A DNA stretch of 64,000 bases from Phenylobacterium glaciei (GTDB lineage Bacteria > Pseudomonadota > Alphaproteobacteria > Caulobacterales > Caulobacteraceae), in the NCBI RefSeq assembly GCF_016772415.1, contig NZ_JAGSGD010000001.1:2009501-2073500 (forward strand). The letters run 5' to 3'. A program made the position numbers and the translations under genes. Below the pieces are notes generated by a model. The model was not told the origin of the DNA, did no database searches, and saw only the letters and a program-made list of their open reading frames with translations. Below, piece by piece: positions 26,286 through 35,727 of the stretch; the first letter of the stretch is position 1; the number at the start of each line of letters is the position of its first letter.

Positions 26286-28124
26286 ATGGCTGCCAGGAAA
26301 GTCCGCATTCTCGGTGTTCACGGCCTGGGACACCAGGAGGCCACCTGGTTCAAGGACTGGGTCGATGTCATCGAGGGCATCTACAAGAATGACCCGGAAC
26401 TCGAGCTGGAATTCCAGGCCTGCTACTATGATCCCATCTTCGAGGGCATCGACCTTACGCCGCTGGAGACCGCCAAGGCGGTGGGTAAACTCGCCTGGAG
26501 CGGCGTGACCCATCTGTTCCAGCGGGAACGCGGGCTGATCTCGGACATCCAAAAGACCCTGCACTGGACGGCCGGCTACGTCGTCGCCTGGGTGGAGGAC
26601 AAGGAGTTCCAGGCCAAGACCCGGGCCATGTTCCTAGACCAGGTGCGAACCTTCAAGCCCGACATCATCCTGGCCCACAGCCTCGGCTCCCTGGTCACCT
26701 ACAACGCCATCTCCCATCCCGACGCGGCCGAGGCCGCGGTCGCGAGCATCCTGAAGAAGGCCCACTACGTCACCTTCGGCGCCCAGATCGGCAATCCCTT
26801 CGTGCTCGGCAACCTGACCCAGGGTCGGGTCCAGCCCCTGGCCGTCCGCCAATGGCATCACCTGTTCAACCGCTACGACCCGGTGTTCACCGCGCCGCTT
26901 CAGGGGGGCGGAGCGACCAATTTCGAGCAGATCCTGACCCCCTTCAATCCGGGCGGGCTGCAAAACCACAGTTCCACCGGCTACCTTGGACACAGCCAGA
27001 CGATCGCCCGGTTCTGGGCGCCCTATGCGGCCTCGGCCGACGGCGGCAAGGCTTTCGGGTTCGCGCCCTTGATATCGCCCCCGCCGAAACGCCGGCGGAC
27101 CAAGTCACCCACCCGCCGCAGGGCGCTGCTGGTGGGGATCAACGACTACGTCAATCCTCAGGACCAGCTCGAGGGCTGCGTGAATGACGTGTTCTCCATC
27201 AGCGCCGTCTTGCAGGAGTGCGGCTTTGACCCTGAGGCGATCCGCACCTGCCTCGATCGCCGCGCCACCGCCCAAGGCATCCTCGACCGCCTGGAGTGGC
27301 TGGTGGAGGACTTCCAGCCGGGGGACGAGCGGGTCTTCTACTACAGCGGCCACGGCGCCCAGATGCCGGTCTACGGGCCGACAGAAGAGCCCGACCGCCT
27401 GGTGGAGACCCTGGTCCCTTCCGACTTCAATTGGTCGCCGGAGACGGCGATCACCGACGAGCACATCTACGCCCTCTACAGCCAGCTGCCCTACGACGCC
27501 CGGCTGGTGATGATCTTCGACTGCTGTCACTCGGGCGGCGTGCATCGCCAGGGCGGCGCGCGGGCCAGGGGCATCACCCCGCCCGACGATATCCGCCACC
27601 GTCAGCTGAAGTGGGACGTCAGGGCCCAGATGTGGGTGGACCGCGAATTCGAGCGGATCAACGCCGACTTCTCCACCAGCACCAAGTCCAATGCGGACTT
27701 TTTCGGAAAGGGTGGGTCGACCTTGCGGCTCGGCCGCGCCGCGATGCTGCGCGCCCAGACCAGCCAGACCGAGTATCGCCGGGCCAAGACGGGCGCCGGG
27801 GCGGTAGGCCCCTACCTGCCGATGATCATCGAAGCCTGCGGCGAGGACCAGCTGTCCTTCGAATATCGCCACGGCGCCACCAGCTATGGCGCCTTCACCT
27901 TCTGCTTCGCCAGCATCCTGCGCGAGTACAAGTCGCTCACCTTCGCCCAGCTGGTCGAGCGGACGAAGCAAAAGCTGGCCGAGCTGCAGTACGGGCAGAC
28001 GCCCCAGATCCTCGGCCCTAGCCTGTTTGTCGACGCCCAGATCCCCTGGCCCACCGGCCAGGGCGGCAAGACATCACCCCCCGCCGGCACGCCGGGCGGC
28101 TCAACGCCGAAGCTGTCGGGTTGA
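26286..28124 (+). CDS. Alpha/beta-hydrolase-caspase (peptidase C14) fusion protein
   Basis: 612 residues, two enzymes in one chain. Residues 5-255 look like a lipase/alpha-beta hydrolase: oxyanion-type VHGLG at 11-15, nucleophile elbow AHSLGS with Ser132, NRYDPV with Asp198, and GYLGHS with His236 form a plausible triad. A basic linker (PPPKRRRTK) leads to a caspase-like domain at 278-585: RALLVGINDY, YYSGHGAQ with catalytic His356, and FDCCHSGG with Cys414. Both active sites appear intact. No signal peptide. ATG at 26286 (the stretch before it has no other start in frame). The caspase type suggests a protease/esterase effector, but no substrate is known. The next gene follows 24 bases later. 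Confidence 0.85.
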   Translation: MAARKVRILGVHGLGHQEATWFKDWVDVIEGIYKNDPELELEFQACYYDPIFEGIDLTPLETAKAVGKLAWSGVTHLFQRERGLISDIQKTLHWTAGYVVAWVEDKEFQAKTRAMFLDQVRTFKPDIILAHSLGSLVTYNAISHPDAAEAAVASILKKAHYVTFGAQIGNPFVLGNLTQGRVQPLAVRQWHHLFNRYDPVFTAPLQGGGATNFEQILTPFNPGGLQNHSSTGYLGHSQTIARFWAPYAASADGGKAFGFAPLISPPPKRRRTKSPTRRRALLVGINDYVNPQDQLEGCVNDVFSISAVLQECGFDPEAIRTCLDRRATAQGILDRLEWLVEDFQPGDERVFYYSGHGAQMPVYGPTEEPDRLVETLVPSDFNWSPETAITDEHIYALYSQLPYDARLVMIFDCCHSGGVHRQGGARARGITPPDDIRHRQLKWDVRAQMWVDREFERINADFSTSTKSNADFFGKGGSTLRLGRAAMLRAQTSQTEYRRAKTGAGAVGPYLPMIIEACGEDQLSFEYRHGATSYGAFTFCFASILREYKSLTFAQLVERTKQKLAELQYGQTPQILGPSLFVDAQIPWPTGQGGKTSPPAGTPGGSTPKLSG

Positions 28125-28148
28125 GTCAGGCCCAGCTAGACTTGCGAG

Positions 28149-28499
28149 ATGAAAGCGAGCCAACCCATCACCCTGTGGCGTCCCGTCGGGCCACTGGAGC
28201 TATGCCTCATCCAGGACAGCGGCTTTCGCGCCTTTCCGCCGCGGCTGCCAGAGCAGCCAATCTTCTATCCGGTGCTGAACAAGGCCTATGCCGTTCAAAT
28301 CGCCCGCGACTGGAACGTGAAGGCCGACGGTGCGGGCTTCGTGACGCGCTTCGATGTGCGCCGGGAGTACCTCGACGGCTACGCCATCCATCAGGCTGGC
28401 GGACGCGATCATCTGGAATACTGGATTCCGGCCGATGATCTTCCGTCTTTCAACGACGCTATCGTCGGCGAGATCGCCGTGGTCGCAGAGTTCCGCTGA
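28149..28499 (+). CDS. Small protein of the 'ADP-ribosylation/crystallin J1' type
   Basis: 116 residues, no signal or membrane segment. The pattern LWRPVGPLELCLI, FPPRLPEQPIFYPVL, QIARDWN and EYWIPADDL matches, by my recollection, a widespread small family that databases name ADP-ribosylation/crystallin J1, a label of doubtful meaning. The opening LWRPVG resembles the first strand of ADP-ribosyltransferase-like folds, but catalytic residues cannot be assigned. Lies 24 bases after the caspase fusion on the same strand, so co-transcription is likely. The ribosome-binding site is weak. Function unknown. Confidence 0.65.
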   Translation: MKASQPITLWRPVGPLELCLIQDSGFRAFPPRLPEQPIFYPVLNKAYAVQIARDWNVKADGAGFVTRFDVRREYLDGYAIHQAGGRDHLEYWIPADDLPSFNDAIVGEIAVVAEFR

Positions 28500-28581
28500 G
28501 AAGGATGCGAGCGGCCCGCAGTGCCGATGAGCTGGCGACTAGCACTACATCTTGTAGGCATGCCTGGCGACGGAGGCGAAT

Positions 28582-28908
28582 TTGGACGCTCGTGACCTAG
28601 AGACGATCTTTCGTGCGCCTGGAATGGAAACCCTCGTCGACTTACTTACCTGGTCGATAATTGCCGTACCCATCATTCTAGCGGCTTGCATAAATCTAGT
28701 TTGGCGTGGTCTGGACCACTGGCGGTGGCTCACCGTTCTTGCGATCGTGTTCGCAGCCCTCACCTGCCTGTTGCTCTACGCCGGCCTGCAAAATCGGTGG
28801 CGACAAGCCCAGTGTTGGCACCATCACGACGCCAGTTATTACTGTAAGGGGCTTCCTCCCGAGGGCGCTCCTGGAGTGCATCTCACGCCATGGCGTGAGA
28901 AATTGTAG
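28582..28908 (+). CDS. Small two-pass membrane protein of unknown function
   Basis: 108 residues. Hydrophobic segments at about 18-41 and 49-69, then a Cys/His-rich C-terminal part (CWHHHDASYYCKG). The TTG start at 28582 is chosen because GGAGG lies five bases upstream; the first in-frame ATG is at 28624. Hand count of 28621-28740 gives 62 of 120 G+C (52%), well below the neighbours, which suggests recent acquisition. Function unknown. Confidence 0.5.
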   Translation: MDARDLETIFRAPGMETLVDLLTWSIIAVPIILAACINLVWRGLDHWRWLTVLAIVFAALTCLLLYAGLQNRWRQAQCWHHHDASYYCKGLPPEGAPGVHLTPWREKL

Positions 28909-28935
28909 TCGATAACGCCCAACTGGAGGCGATGC

Positions 28936-29409
28936 TCACCCCAACCCTCGCAGCCGCTCCAACGCCCCCTGCAAAATCCACCCCGCCGCCATCTTGTCCA
29001 CGACTTCGGCGCGGCGGCCCCGGTTGAGGTCGGCCTCGTCGATCAGGAAGCGGTTGATGGCCATGGAGCTCATCCGCTCGTCCCAGAAGGTGATCACCAG
29101 CTCGGGCCGCAGGCGCAGCAGGTTGCGGGCGAAGGCGCGGCTGGACTGGGCGCGTGGGCCCTCCGTGCCGTCCATGTTCACCGGCAGGCCGATGACGATC
29201 CCGGCCACCTCGCGGCCGTCCATCAGCTTGAACAGCGCTGCCGCGTCGTCGGTGAACTTGGTCTTGCGGATCAGCTCCAGCGGGCTGGCCACCATCCGCG
29301 TGGTGTCCGACACCGCCACCCCGATGGTCTTCTCCCCCAGGTCAAGCCCCACCAGCGCGCCGTAGCGCGGCAGCAGGGGCGGGAGTTGCGTGATGTCGAC
29401 GACGGCCAT
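28936..29409 (-). CDS. ruvX: Holliday junction resolvase-like RuvX (YqgF)
   Basis: 157 residues. RNase H-fold protein needed for 16S rRNA 5' maturation in E. coli and able to cleave Holliday junctions in some species. LVGLDLGEKTIGVAVSD carries the first catalytic Asp; GLPVNMDGTEGPRAQ and FWDERMSS the rest; the final Asp lies in VDKMAAGWIL. ATG at 29409. No operon partner on this strand. Confidence 0.93.
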   Translation of the reverse strand: MAVVDITQLPPLLPRYGALVGLDLGEKTIGVAVSDTTRMVASPLELIRKTKFTDDAAALFKLMDGREVAGIVIGLPVNMDGTEGPRAQSSRAFARNLLRLRPELVITFWDERMSSMAINRFLIDEADLNRGRRAEVVDKMAAGWILQGALERLRGLG

Positions 29410-29582
29410 GGGGCTCTATAGCCGAACCGGCGCGCCCTTCGTCCGGCCGCCGGCGAAATATTTGGGGCGCCGTAAGCGCGGCGTCGTGTCGCAACCCGCC
29501 CCAACGCCATTCACCGGACCTTAGAATCTCTGGGTTAGTCATCGCTCGACTGGCGTTGGTCGCCCTGGAATGACGGACGGAA

Positions 29583-31844
29583 ATGCCCAAGCTTCCGAAC
29601 CTGGCGGGGATGTTCAAATGGGCGCCGCCCCTCTGGCCGCCGCGCTTCAACCGCCTGCGCACCAAGCTCACCGTGCTCTATGCCGGCCTCTTCGTCGCCA
29701 TCCTGTTTGTGATCCTCTCGGCGGTCTACGCCGCCGTGGCCCGCAACGCCGAGCGCATCGTCCGCGACGAGCTGGCGGTCAGCGGGCTGGTCTTCGACCG
29801 CATCTGGAGCCTGCGCTCCCACGAGCTGGAGAGCGGGGCCAGTGTGCTGGCCCGCGACTTTGGCTTCCGCGCCGCGGTGGCCACCGAGGACGCGGCCACC
29901 ATCCAGTCAGCCCTCGACAACCTACGCACCCGGCTGGGCATCGACGCCGCCTTCGTGGTCGGCCTGGACGGACGGGTCCTCGCCGCGTCCAGTAAGTCGC
30001 CCGCCCGTCCCACCGACGCCGTCCTGCAGGCCATCGCCGGCCAGGACACCTCGGCGGGTGTCTTCGTCATGGCCGGCACCCCCTACGAGGCGGTCTCGGC
30101 CCCCATCATGACCCCCATGCTCAGCGGCTGGGTGGTGTTCGCCGTCCGCTTGGATCAGGCCGAGATGAAGGCCCTGGAGCAGCTCTCCGCCATTCCCCTG
30201 CAGCCGGTGGTGCTGGTGCGCGGGGCCGACGGCCATTGGAAGGCCAACACCTGGGCGGCCTCGACCGCCGAGCTCGAGGCCGTGTCCCGCTTCCTCGACG
30301 CGCCGAAATCCAAGCGCCAGGCCGCCGTCACCCGAATCGGCCCGGCCGTGGCGGTCATTAAGCCCCTGGCCTCCATCGCCCAGGACCGGGTGGTCCTGCT
30401 GCTGCGCTATCCGCTTGCCCGCGCGCTGGAGCCCTACAGCTGGCTGCTGGGCGCGATGCTGATGTTGGCCTTGGCGGGTCTGGGGGTGATCGCGGCGGGC
30501 AGCTGGGCGCTGGCCCGCAACGTCACTCGGCCCCTGCTAGCTCTGCGCGACGCCGCCGAGCGGCTGGAGCGGGGCGAATCCGTACAGGTCGAGGCCGCGG
30601 GCGCCGACGAGATCGGCTCCCTGGAGCGCAGCTTCAACGCCATGGCCCAGGGCATCGCCGAACGCGAGCGCGCCCTGAAGCTGTCGACCGAGAAGGCCGA
30701 GGCCGCCAATCGCGCCAAGACCGATTTCCTCTCCAATATGAGCCACGAGATCCGCACGCCCCTGAACGGCATCTTGGGCATGGCGCAGATCATGGCCCGC
30801 GAACCCGCCGACGCCCCCCACGGCCAGCGCCTGGCGGTGATCCGCGAGTCCGGTGAGGCCCTGTTGAAGATCCTCAACGGCATCCTGGAGATTTCCAAGG
30901 CCGACGACGCGACCCTGAAGGCCGAGGACTTCGACCTCGCCGCCCTGGTGCGCACCGCCTGCGTGGCCGACGGAGACGCCGCGGCGGCCAAGGGGCTCAG
31001 CTTCGACATCGCCGTAGCCGCCGAGAGCCAGGGCCGCTGGCGCGGCGACGCCAAGCGCCTGGCCCGGGTGCTGGGCAACCTCACCTCCAACGCCGTGAAG
31101 TTCACCAAGGCCGGCGGCGTCACCATCGCCGTGGACCATCAGGACGCCACCGTCCGCGTCCGCGTGGCCGACACCGGTGTCGGCATCCCGGCCAAGTGGG
31201 TCGAGGAGGTCTTCGAGGCGTTCAGCCAGGTGGACGCCTCGGCCACCCGGGCCACCGGCGGCACAGGCGTCGGCCTCTCCATCGCCCGCGAGCTGGCCAC
31301 CCTGATGGGGGGCAAGATCACCGTGGCCAGCGAGGAGGGCAGGGGCTCGGTCTTCACCCTTGAGGTTCCGTTGGAAAAGCGGTCGTCCGCCGCGCCGGCC
31401 GCCGAGCTCATATCCGACCTCGAACCCAATGCCGACGCCGTGCCCCTGCGCATCCTGGCCGCCGAGGACAATAAGACCAACCAACTGATCCTCACTTCCT
31501 TGCTGGAGCCATTCGGCATCGACCTGACCATCGCCGAGAACGGGCGCGAGGCCGCCGAGCTGTTCGCCGCCGGCGGCTACGACCTGGTGCTGATGGATAT
31601 CCAGATGCCGGAGATGACCGGGGTCGAGGCGACGCTGGCCATCCGCCAGGGCGAGGCCGAGCGCGGCGTGCCGCCGACCCCCATCGTCGCCGTTACCGCC
31701 AACGTCATGTCCGAGCAGGTGGCCGAGTACCTGGCCGCCGGCATGAGCAGCGTTGTGGCCAAGCCCATCGAGGCCGAGAAGCTGTTCGCGGCTATCGAAG
31801 CCGCCCTCGACGGCGCCCCGGACACCGCCGCCCAGGCCGCCTGA
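29583..31844 (+). CDS. Hybrid sensor histidine kinase/response regulator
   Basis: 753 residues. Residues 28-52 and about 284-310 are membrane segments enclosing a periplasmic sensor region of roughly 230 residues (Cache-like by layout, not by motif). HAMP at about 310-365, HisKA with His388 in NMSHEIRTPLNG, HATPase with the G boxes VRVADTGVGIP and TGGTGVGLS, then a receiver with Asp672 in VLMDIQMPEMTG. No output domain, so a partner phosphotransferase is expected; ChpT-like or other. Ligand unknown. Orphan: no cognate regulator beside it. Start ATG 29583. Confidence 0.9.
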   Translation: MPKLPNLAGMFKWAPPLWPPRFNRLRTKLTVLYAGLFVAILFVILSAVYAAVARNAERIVRDELAVSGLVFDRIWSLRSHELESGASVLARDFGFRAAVATEDAATIQSALDNLRTRLGIDAAFVVGLDGRVLAASSKSPARPTDAVLQAIAGQDTSAGVFVMAGTPYEAVSAPIMTPMLSGWVVFAVRLDQAEMKALEQLSAIPLQPVVLVRGADGHWKANTWAASTAELEAVSRFLDAPKSKRQAAVTRIGPAVAVIKPLASIAQDRVVLLLRYPLARALEPYSWLLGAMLMLALAGLGVIAAGSWALARNVTRPLLALRDAAERLERGESVQVEAAGADEIGSLERSFNAMAQGIAERERALKLSTEKAEAANRAKTDFLSNMSHEIRTPLNGILGMAQIMAREPADAPHGQRLAVIRESGEALLKILNGILEISKADDATLKAEDFDLAALVRTACVADGDAAAAKGLSFDIAVAAESQGRWRGDAKRLARVLGNLTSNAVKFTKAGGVTIAVDHQDATVRVRVADTGVGIPAKWVEEVFEAFSQVDASATRATGGTGVGLSIARELATLMGGKITVASEEGRGSVFTLEVPLEKRSSAAPAAELISDLEPNADAVPLRILAAEDNKTNQLILTSLLEPFGIDLTIAENGREAAELFAAGGYDLVLMDIQMPEMTGVEATLAIRQGEAERGVPPTPIVAVTANVMSEQVAEYLAAGMSSVVAKPIEAEKLFAAIEAALDGAPDTAAQAA

Positions 31845-31924
31845 CGCGGTTTCCCCTCAGGGATAGCTTGTCAAAGGCGGGGCCGCACGGCTAACCCCTG
31901 CGTCGAACATTCAGGAGGCCCCCC

Positions 31925-32212
31925 ATGGCCATCGACGCGGCGACCGTTCGAAAGGTCGCCAGACTGGCCCGCATCGCCGAGCCCGAAGATCGGATCGACC
32001 CGCTGGCCAGGGAGCTCAGCGGCATCATGGACTGGATCGAGCAGCTGGCCGAAGTGGACACCGAAGGCGTGGAGCCGATGACCTCGGCCGTGGCCGTGGC
32101 CGCCCCCATGCGCGAGGACGTCGTCACCGAGGGTGGCGACGCCGCCCGCGTGCTGTCCAACGCCCCCAGGACCATCGACGGCTTCTTCGTCGTCCCCAAG
32201 GTGGTCGAGTAA
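31925..32212 (+). CDS. gatC: Asp-tRNA(Asn)/Glu-tRNA(Gln) amidotransferase subunit C
   Basis: 95 residues. Small GatC that wraps GatA and stabilises the complex; it has the typical start ([16 protein letters not shown]), the central [11 protein letters not shown] and the terminal [15 protein letters not shown] site precedes the ATG. Only four bases separate its stop from gatA. Confidence 0.95.
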   Translation: MAIDAATVRKVARLARIAEPEDRIDPLARELSGIMDWIEQLAEVDTEGVEPMTSAVAVAAPMREDVVTEGGDAARVLSNAPRTIDGFFVVPKVVE

Positions 32213-32216
32213 GATC

Positions 32217-33689
32217 ATGACCAATCTCACCTCTCTGACCCTGAAGGCCGCGCTGGCGGGTCTCGCCGACAAGTCCTTCTCCTCGGTGGAGCTGACCCAG
32301 GCGCACGTGGACGCGGTCGCCGCGTCCGCGCCCTTGAACGCCTTTATCCTGGAGACCCCTGAAAAGGCCCTCGACATGGCCCGCGCCTCCGACGCCCGCC
32401 GGGCGACCGGGCAGGCCGGCGCCCTGGACGGCGCCCCGCTGGGCATCAAGGACCTGTTCTGCACGCAGGGCGTCCGCACCACCGCCGGCTCGAACATCCT
32501 GGGAAACTTCATCCCCACCTACGAATCCACCGTGACGTCCAACCTGTGGCGCGACGGTGCGGTGATGCTGGGCAAGCTCAACCTGGATGAGTTCGCCATG
32601 GGGTCGTCCAACGAAACCAGCGCCTTCGGGCCGGTGGTCAATCCCTGGCGCGCAGAGGGGTCCAACACGCGGTTGACTCCGGGCGGATCGTCGGGCGGCT
32701 CGGCCGCCGCGGTCGCCGCCGACCTCTGCCTGGGGGCAACGGCCACGGACACCGGTGGCAGCATCCGCCAGCCCGCCGCCTTCACCGGCACGGTCGGGAT
32801 CAAGCCCACCTACGGCCGCTGCTCGCGCTGGGGGGTGGTGGCCTTCGCCTCGTCCCTGGACCAGGCCGGCCCCATCGCCAAGACCGTCGAAGACGCCGCC
32901 ATCCTGCTGAAGTCGATGTCCGGCCACGACGCCAAGGACTCCACCAGCCTGGACATCGAGGTCCCCGACTTCCCCAGCTTCGTGGGCAAGTCGGTGAAGG
33001 GCCTGCGGATCGGCATTCCGAAGGAATACCGCGTCGACGGCATGCCCGCCGAGATCGAACAGCTCTGGGAAAAGGGCATCGCCTGGCTGAAGGACGCCGG
33101 CTGCGAGATCGTCGAGGTGAGCCTGCCGCACACCAAGTACGCCCTGCCGGCCTACTACATCGTGGCCCCGGCCGAGGCGTCCTCGAACCTCGCCCGCTAT
33201 GATGGCATGCGCTACGGCCTGCGGGTCGAGGGGGCCAACCTCACCGAGACCTACGAGAACACCCGGGCCGCCGGCTTCGGGACCGAGGTGAAGCGCCGGA
33301 TCATGATCGGCACCTACGTGCTCTCGGCCGGCTATTACGACGCCTACTACGTCAAGGCGCTGAAGGTGCGGCGCCGCATCGCCGACGACTTCGACCAGGC
33401 CTTCCAGAAGGTCGACGCCCTGCTGACCCCGACAGCGCCCTCGGCCGCCTTCGGGCTGGGCGAGAATGCCGACGATCCGGTGGCCATGTACCTCAACGAC
33501 ATCTTCACGGTGACGGTGAACCTGGCGGGCCTGCCCGGCATGTCCATCCCCGCCGGCGTCGACCACAAGGGCCTGCCCCTGGGTCTCCAGTTGATCGGCA
33601 AGGCCCTGGACGAGGGAACCCTGTTTTCCCTCGGTGGCGCCCTTGAAAAAGCTGCGGATTTCCGCGCCAAGCCCACCCGCTGGTGGTGA
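32217..33689 (+). CDS. gatA: Asp-tRNA(Asn)/Glu-tRNA(Gln) amidotransferase subunit A
   Basis: 490 residues. Amidase-signature enzyme that frees ammonia from glutamine for transamidation of misacylated tRNA. Catalytic triad visible: Lys78 (LGIKDLF), cis-Ser158 in [10 protein letters not shown], nucleophile Ser182 in [13 protein letters not shown] at 32217 directly follows gatC; the longer frame to 32133 is gatC shadow. gatB lies 0.5 kb downstream, separated by one small gene on the other strand. Confidence 0.97.
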   Translation: MTNLTSLTLKAALAGLADKSFSSVELTQAHVDAVAASAPLNAFILETPEKALDMARASDARRATGQAGALDGAPLGIKDLFCTQGVRTTAGSNILGNFIPTYESTVTSNLWRDGAVMLGKLNLDEFAMGSSNETSAFGPVVNPWRAEGSNTRLTPGGSSGGSAAAVAADLCLGATATDTGGSIRQPAAFTGTVGIKPTYGRCSRWGVVAFASSLDQAGPIAKTVEDAAILLKSMSGHDAKDSTSLDIEVPDFPSFVGKSVKGLRIGIPKEYRVDGMPAEIEQLWEKGIAWLKDAGCEIVEVSLPHTKYALPAYYIVAPAEASSNLARYDGMRYGLRVEGANLTETYENTRAAGFGTEVKRRIMIGTYVLSAGYYDAYYVKALKVRRRIADDFDQAFQKVDALLTPTAPSAAFGLGENADDPVAMYLNDIFTVTVNLAGLPGMSIPAGVDHKGLPLGLQLIGKALDEGTLFSLGGALEKAADFRAKPTRWW

Positions 33690-33696
33690 CGAAAAA

Positions 33697-33722
33697 GGCC
33701 CCCGCCGTCGCCGGCGGGGGCC
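33697..33722 (-). terminator. Terminator of the small secreted-protein gene
   Basis: Stem GGCCCCCGCCG (33697-33707) and CGGCGGGGGCC (33712-33722). The run AAAAA at 33692-33696 reads as T5 on the minus strand, so the signal is directed to the minus-strand gene. There is no T run on the plus side, although the hairpin may also slow gatA transcripts. Confidence 0.8.
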
Positions 33723-33746
33723 TATGGTTCGGACTTGGAAGCAACC

Positions 33747-34061
33747 TTACTTCGGCAGCTTGTCCAGGTCGGCCTGGACGGTCTTCAGCATGTCGTCGGT
33801 CAGAGCGCCCTGGCTCATCGGGGCGACCTGGCTCAGGGTCATGGCCTTGAACTGGTCGTAGGCTTCGTGGGTGGTCAGGCCGGGGACGTCCTTGTCCAGA
33901 ACGGCCTTGGCGGCCGGGTTGGCCACCAGGGCCTCGATCGGCGTGGATTCGACCGACAGTGCGGCAGGCGCGGCAGGCGCCTGGGCCACGGCCGGAGCGC
34001 CGGCCATCAGGCCGAACGAGAGCGACAGGCCGACGAGGCCGGCGGCGAGAGTCTTCTTCAT
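33747..34061 (-). CDS. Small secreted protein of unknown function
   Basis: 104 residues. Residues 1-27 are a Sec signal peptide (MKKTLAAGLVGLSLSFGL, ending AVAQA). The mature part is an Ala/Pro-rich linker, then a helical segment with TTHEAYDQFKAM and DDMLKTVQADLDKLPK. No cysteine, no known domain. It lies between gatA and gatB on the opposite strand with its own terminator. Probably periplasmic; function unknown. Confidence 0.7.
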   Translation of the reverse strand: MKKTLAAGLVGLSLSFGLMAGAPAVAQAPAAPAALSVESTPIEALVANPAAKAVLDKDVPGLTTHEAYDQFKAMTLSQVAPMSQGALTDDMLKTVQADLDKLPK

Positions 34062-34170
34062 GGTGAGTTCCCTTCCCCGAGGGGGTGTTTTTACGCCGTC
34101 AGCAAAGCTGCAAAATCACTGTCCGCGCAAGGTGCTTTCGTTGGCGCGCGGCCCGGTTTAGGAAAGTGCC

Positions 34171-35667
34171 ATGACTGACACCTCCAAGCTGATCGTCGGC
34201 CGCACCGGCTCGTGGGAAATCGTTCTGGGGCTGGAGATCCACGCCCAGGTGGCCTCGAAGGCCAAACTGTTCTCCGGCGCGGCCGTCGGCTTCGGGGCCG
34301 GCCCCAACGAGCAGGTGAGCCTCGTCGACGCCGCCATGCCGGGCATGCTGCCGGTGATCAACCGTTTCTGCGTCGAGCAGGCGGTGAAGACCGGCCTTGG
34401 CCTGAAGGCCCAGATCAACCTGCGCTCCAGCTTCGACCGCAAGAATTACTTCTATCCCGACCTGCCCCAGGGCTATCAGATCAGCCAGTTCAAGGACCCG
34501 GTCGTGGGCGAGGGTGAAGTCATCGTCGAGCATGACGACGGCTCGACCTTCACCGTGCGCATTGAGCGCCTGCACCTCGAGCAGGACGCCGGCAAGTCGC
34601 TGCACGACCAGGACCCCAACGCCACCTATGTCGACCTCAACCGCGCTGGCACCGCCCTGATGGAGATCGTGTCCAAGCCCGACATGCGCTCGTCGGCCGA
34701 GGCCGCGGCCTATGTCAAGAAGGTCCGGACGATCCTGGTCTATCTGGGCACCTGCGACGGCGACATGGAAAAGGGCAACCTGCGCGCCGACGTCAATGTC
34801 TCGGTCTGCCGCCCGGGCGCCTACGAGAAGTTCCGCGAGACGGGCGATTTCAGCCACCTGGGCACGCGCTGCGAGATCAAGAACGTCAATTCCTACCGCT
34901 ACATCCAGCAGGCCATCGAGTACGAGGCCCGCCGTCAGATCGAGATCATCGAGGACGGGGGCTCCATCACCCAGGAGACCCGGCTGTTCGATCCGACCAA
35001 GCTCGAGACCCGGTCCATGCGTTCGAAGGAAGAGGCGCACGACTACCGCTACTTCCCCGATCCCGACCTGCTGCCCCTGATCCTCGATCCCGTCTGGGTG
35101 AAGAAGATCCAGGATTCGCTGCCCGAACTGCCGGACGCCAAGAAGGCGCGGCTGCAGACCCAGTACGGCCTGTCGGCTTATGACGCGGGCGTGCTGATCA
35201 CCGAACAGGCGCGGGCCGACTTCTTCGAGGGAGCCGCCAAGGGCCGCGACGCCAAGCTGACCTCCAACTGGGTGACCAATGAACTGGCCGCCCGGCTGAC
35301 CGCGGCCGGCCAGGACATCGAAGACAGCCCGCTGAAGCCCGGCGACATCGCCGAACTGGTGGCCCTGATCGAGGAGGGCGTCATCTCCTCCAAGATCGCC
35401 AAGGACGTCTTCGACCGCATGTGGGCCGGCGAGGGCGGCGCGCGCGCCATCGTCGAGAAGCAGGGCCTGCAGCAGGTCTCCGACACCGGCGCCCTGGAGG
35501 CGATGATCGACAAGCTGATCGCCGCCAATCCGGGTCAGGCCGCCGCCGTGAAGGAAAAGCCCCAGGCCATCGGCTGGTTCGTCGGCCAGTTGATGAAGGA
35601 AACCGGTGGCAAGGCTAATCCAGGCACCGTGAACCAGCTGCTGAAGGCCAAGCTCGGCATCGACTGA
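34171..35667 (+). CDS. gatB: Asp-tRNA(Asn)/Glu-tRNA(Gln) amidotransferase subunit B
   Basis: 498 residues. Recognises the misacylated tRNA and activates its side chain with ATP. Signatures: [33 protein letters not shown], the Glu/Asp-rich [35 protein letters not shown], and a C-terminal YqeY-like domain ending [19 protein letters not shown] 34171 gives MTDTSKLIV. Completes gatCAB. Confidence 0.97.
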   Translation: MTDTSKLIVGRTGSWEIVLGLEIHAQVASKAKLFSGAAVGFGAGPNEQVSLVDAAMPGMLPVINRFCVEQAVKTGLGLKAQINLRSSFDRKNYFYPDLPQGYQISQFKDPVVGEGEVIVEHDDGSTFTVRIERLHLEQDAGKSLHDQDPNATYVDLNRAGTALMEIVSKPDMRSSAEAAAYVKKVRTILVYLGTCDGDMEKGNLRADVNVSVCRPGAYEKFRETGDFSHLGTRCEIKNVNSYRYIQQAIEYEARRQIEIIEDGGSITQETRLFDPTKLETRSMRSKEEAHDYRYFPDPDLLPLILDPVWVKKIQDSLPELPDAKKARLQTQYGLSAYDAGVLITEQARADFFEGAAKGRDAKLTSNWVTNELAARLTAAGQDIEDSPLKPGDIAELVALIEEGVISSKIAKDVFDRMWAGEGGARAIVEKQGLQQVSDTGALEAMIDKLIAANPGQAAAVKEKPQAIGWFVGQLMKETGGKANPGTVNQLLKAKLGID

Positions 35668-35686
35668 TCGTCCGCCACGTCAAAAA

Positions 35687-35710
35687 GCCCCGGAGCCTGC
35701 ACTCCGGGGC
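35687..35710 (-). terminator. Terminator downstream of the first RcnB-like gene
   Basis: Stem GCCCCGGAG (35687-35695) and CTCCGGGGC (35702-35710). AAAAA at 35682-35686 reads as a T run on the minus strand, so it mainly serves the minus-strand gene, with gatB converging on it. Confidence 0.75.
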
Positions 35711-35727
35711 CTGACCACGCGGGACAG

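Noticed and set aside
33697-33722. Terminator for gatA on the plus strand
   Set aside because: No T run follows on the plus side; the T5 tract lies on the minus strand.
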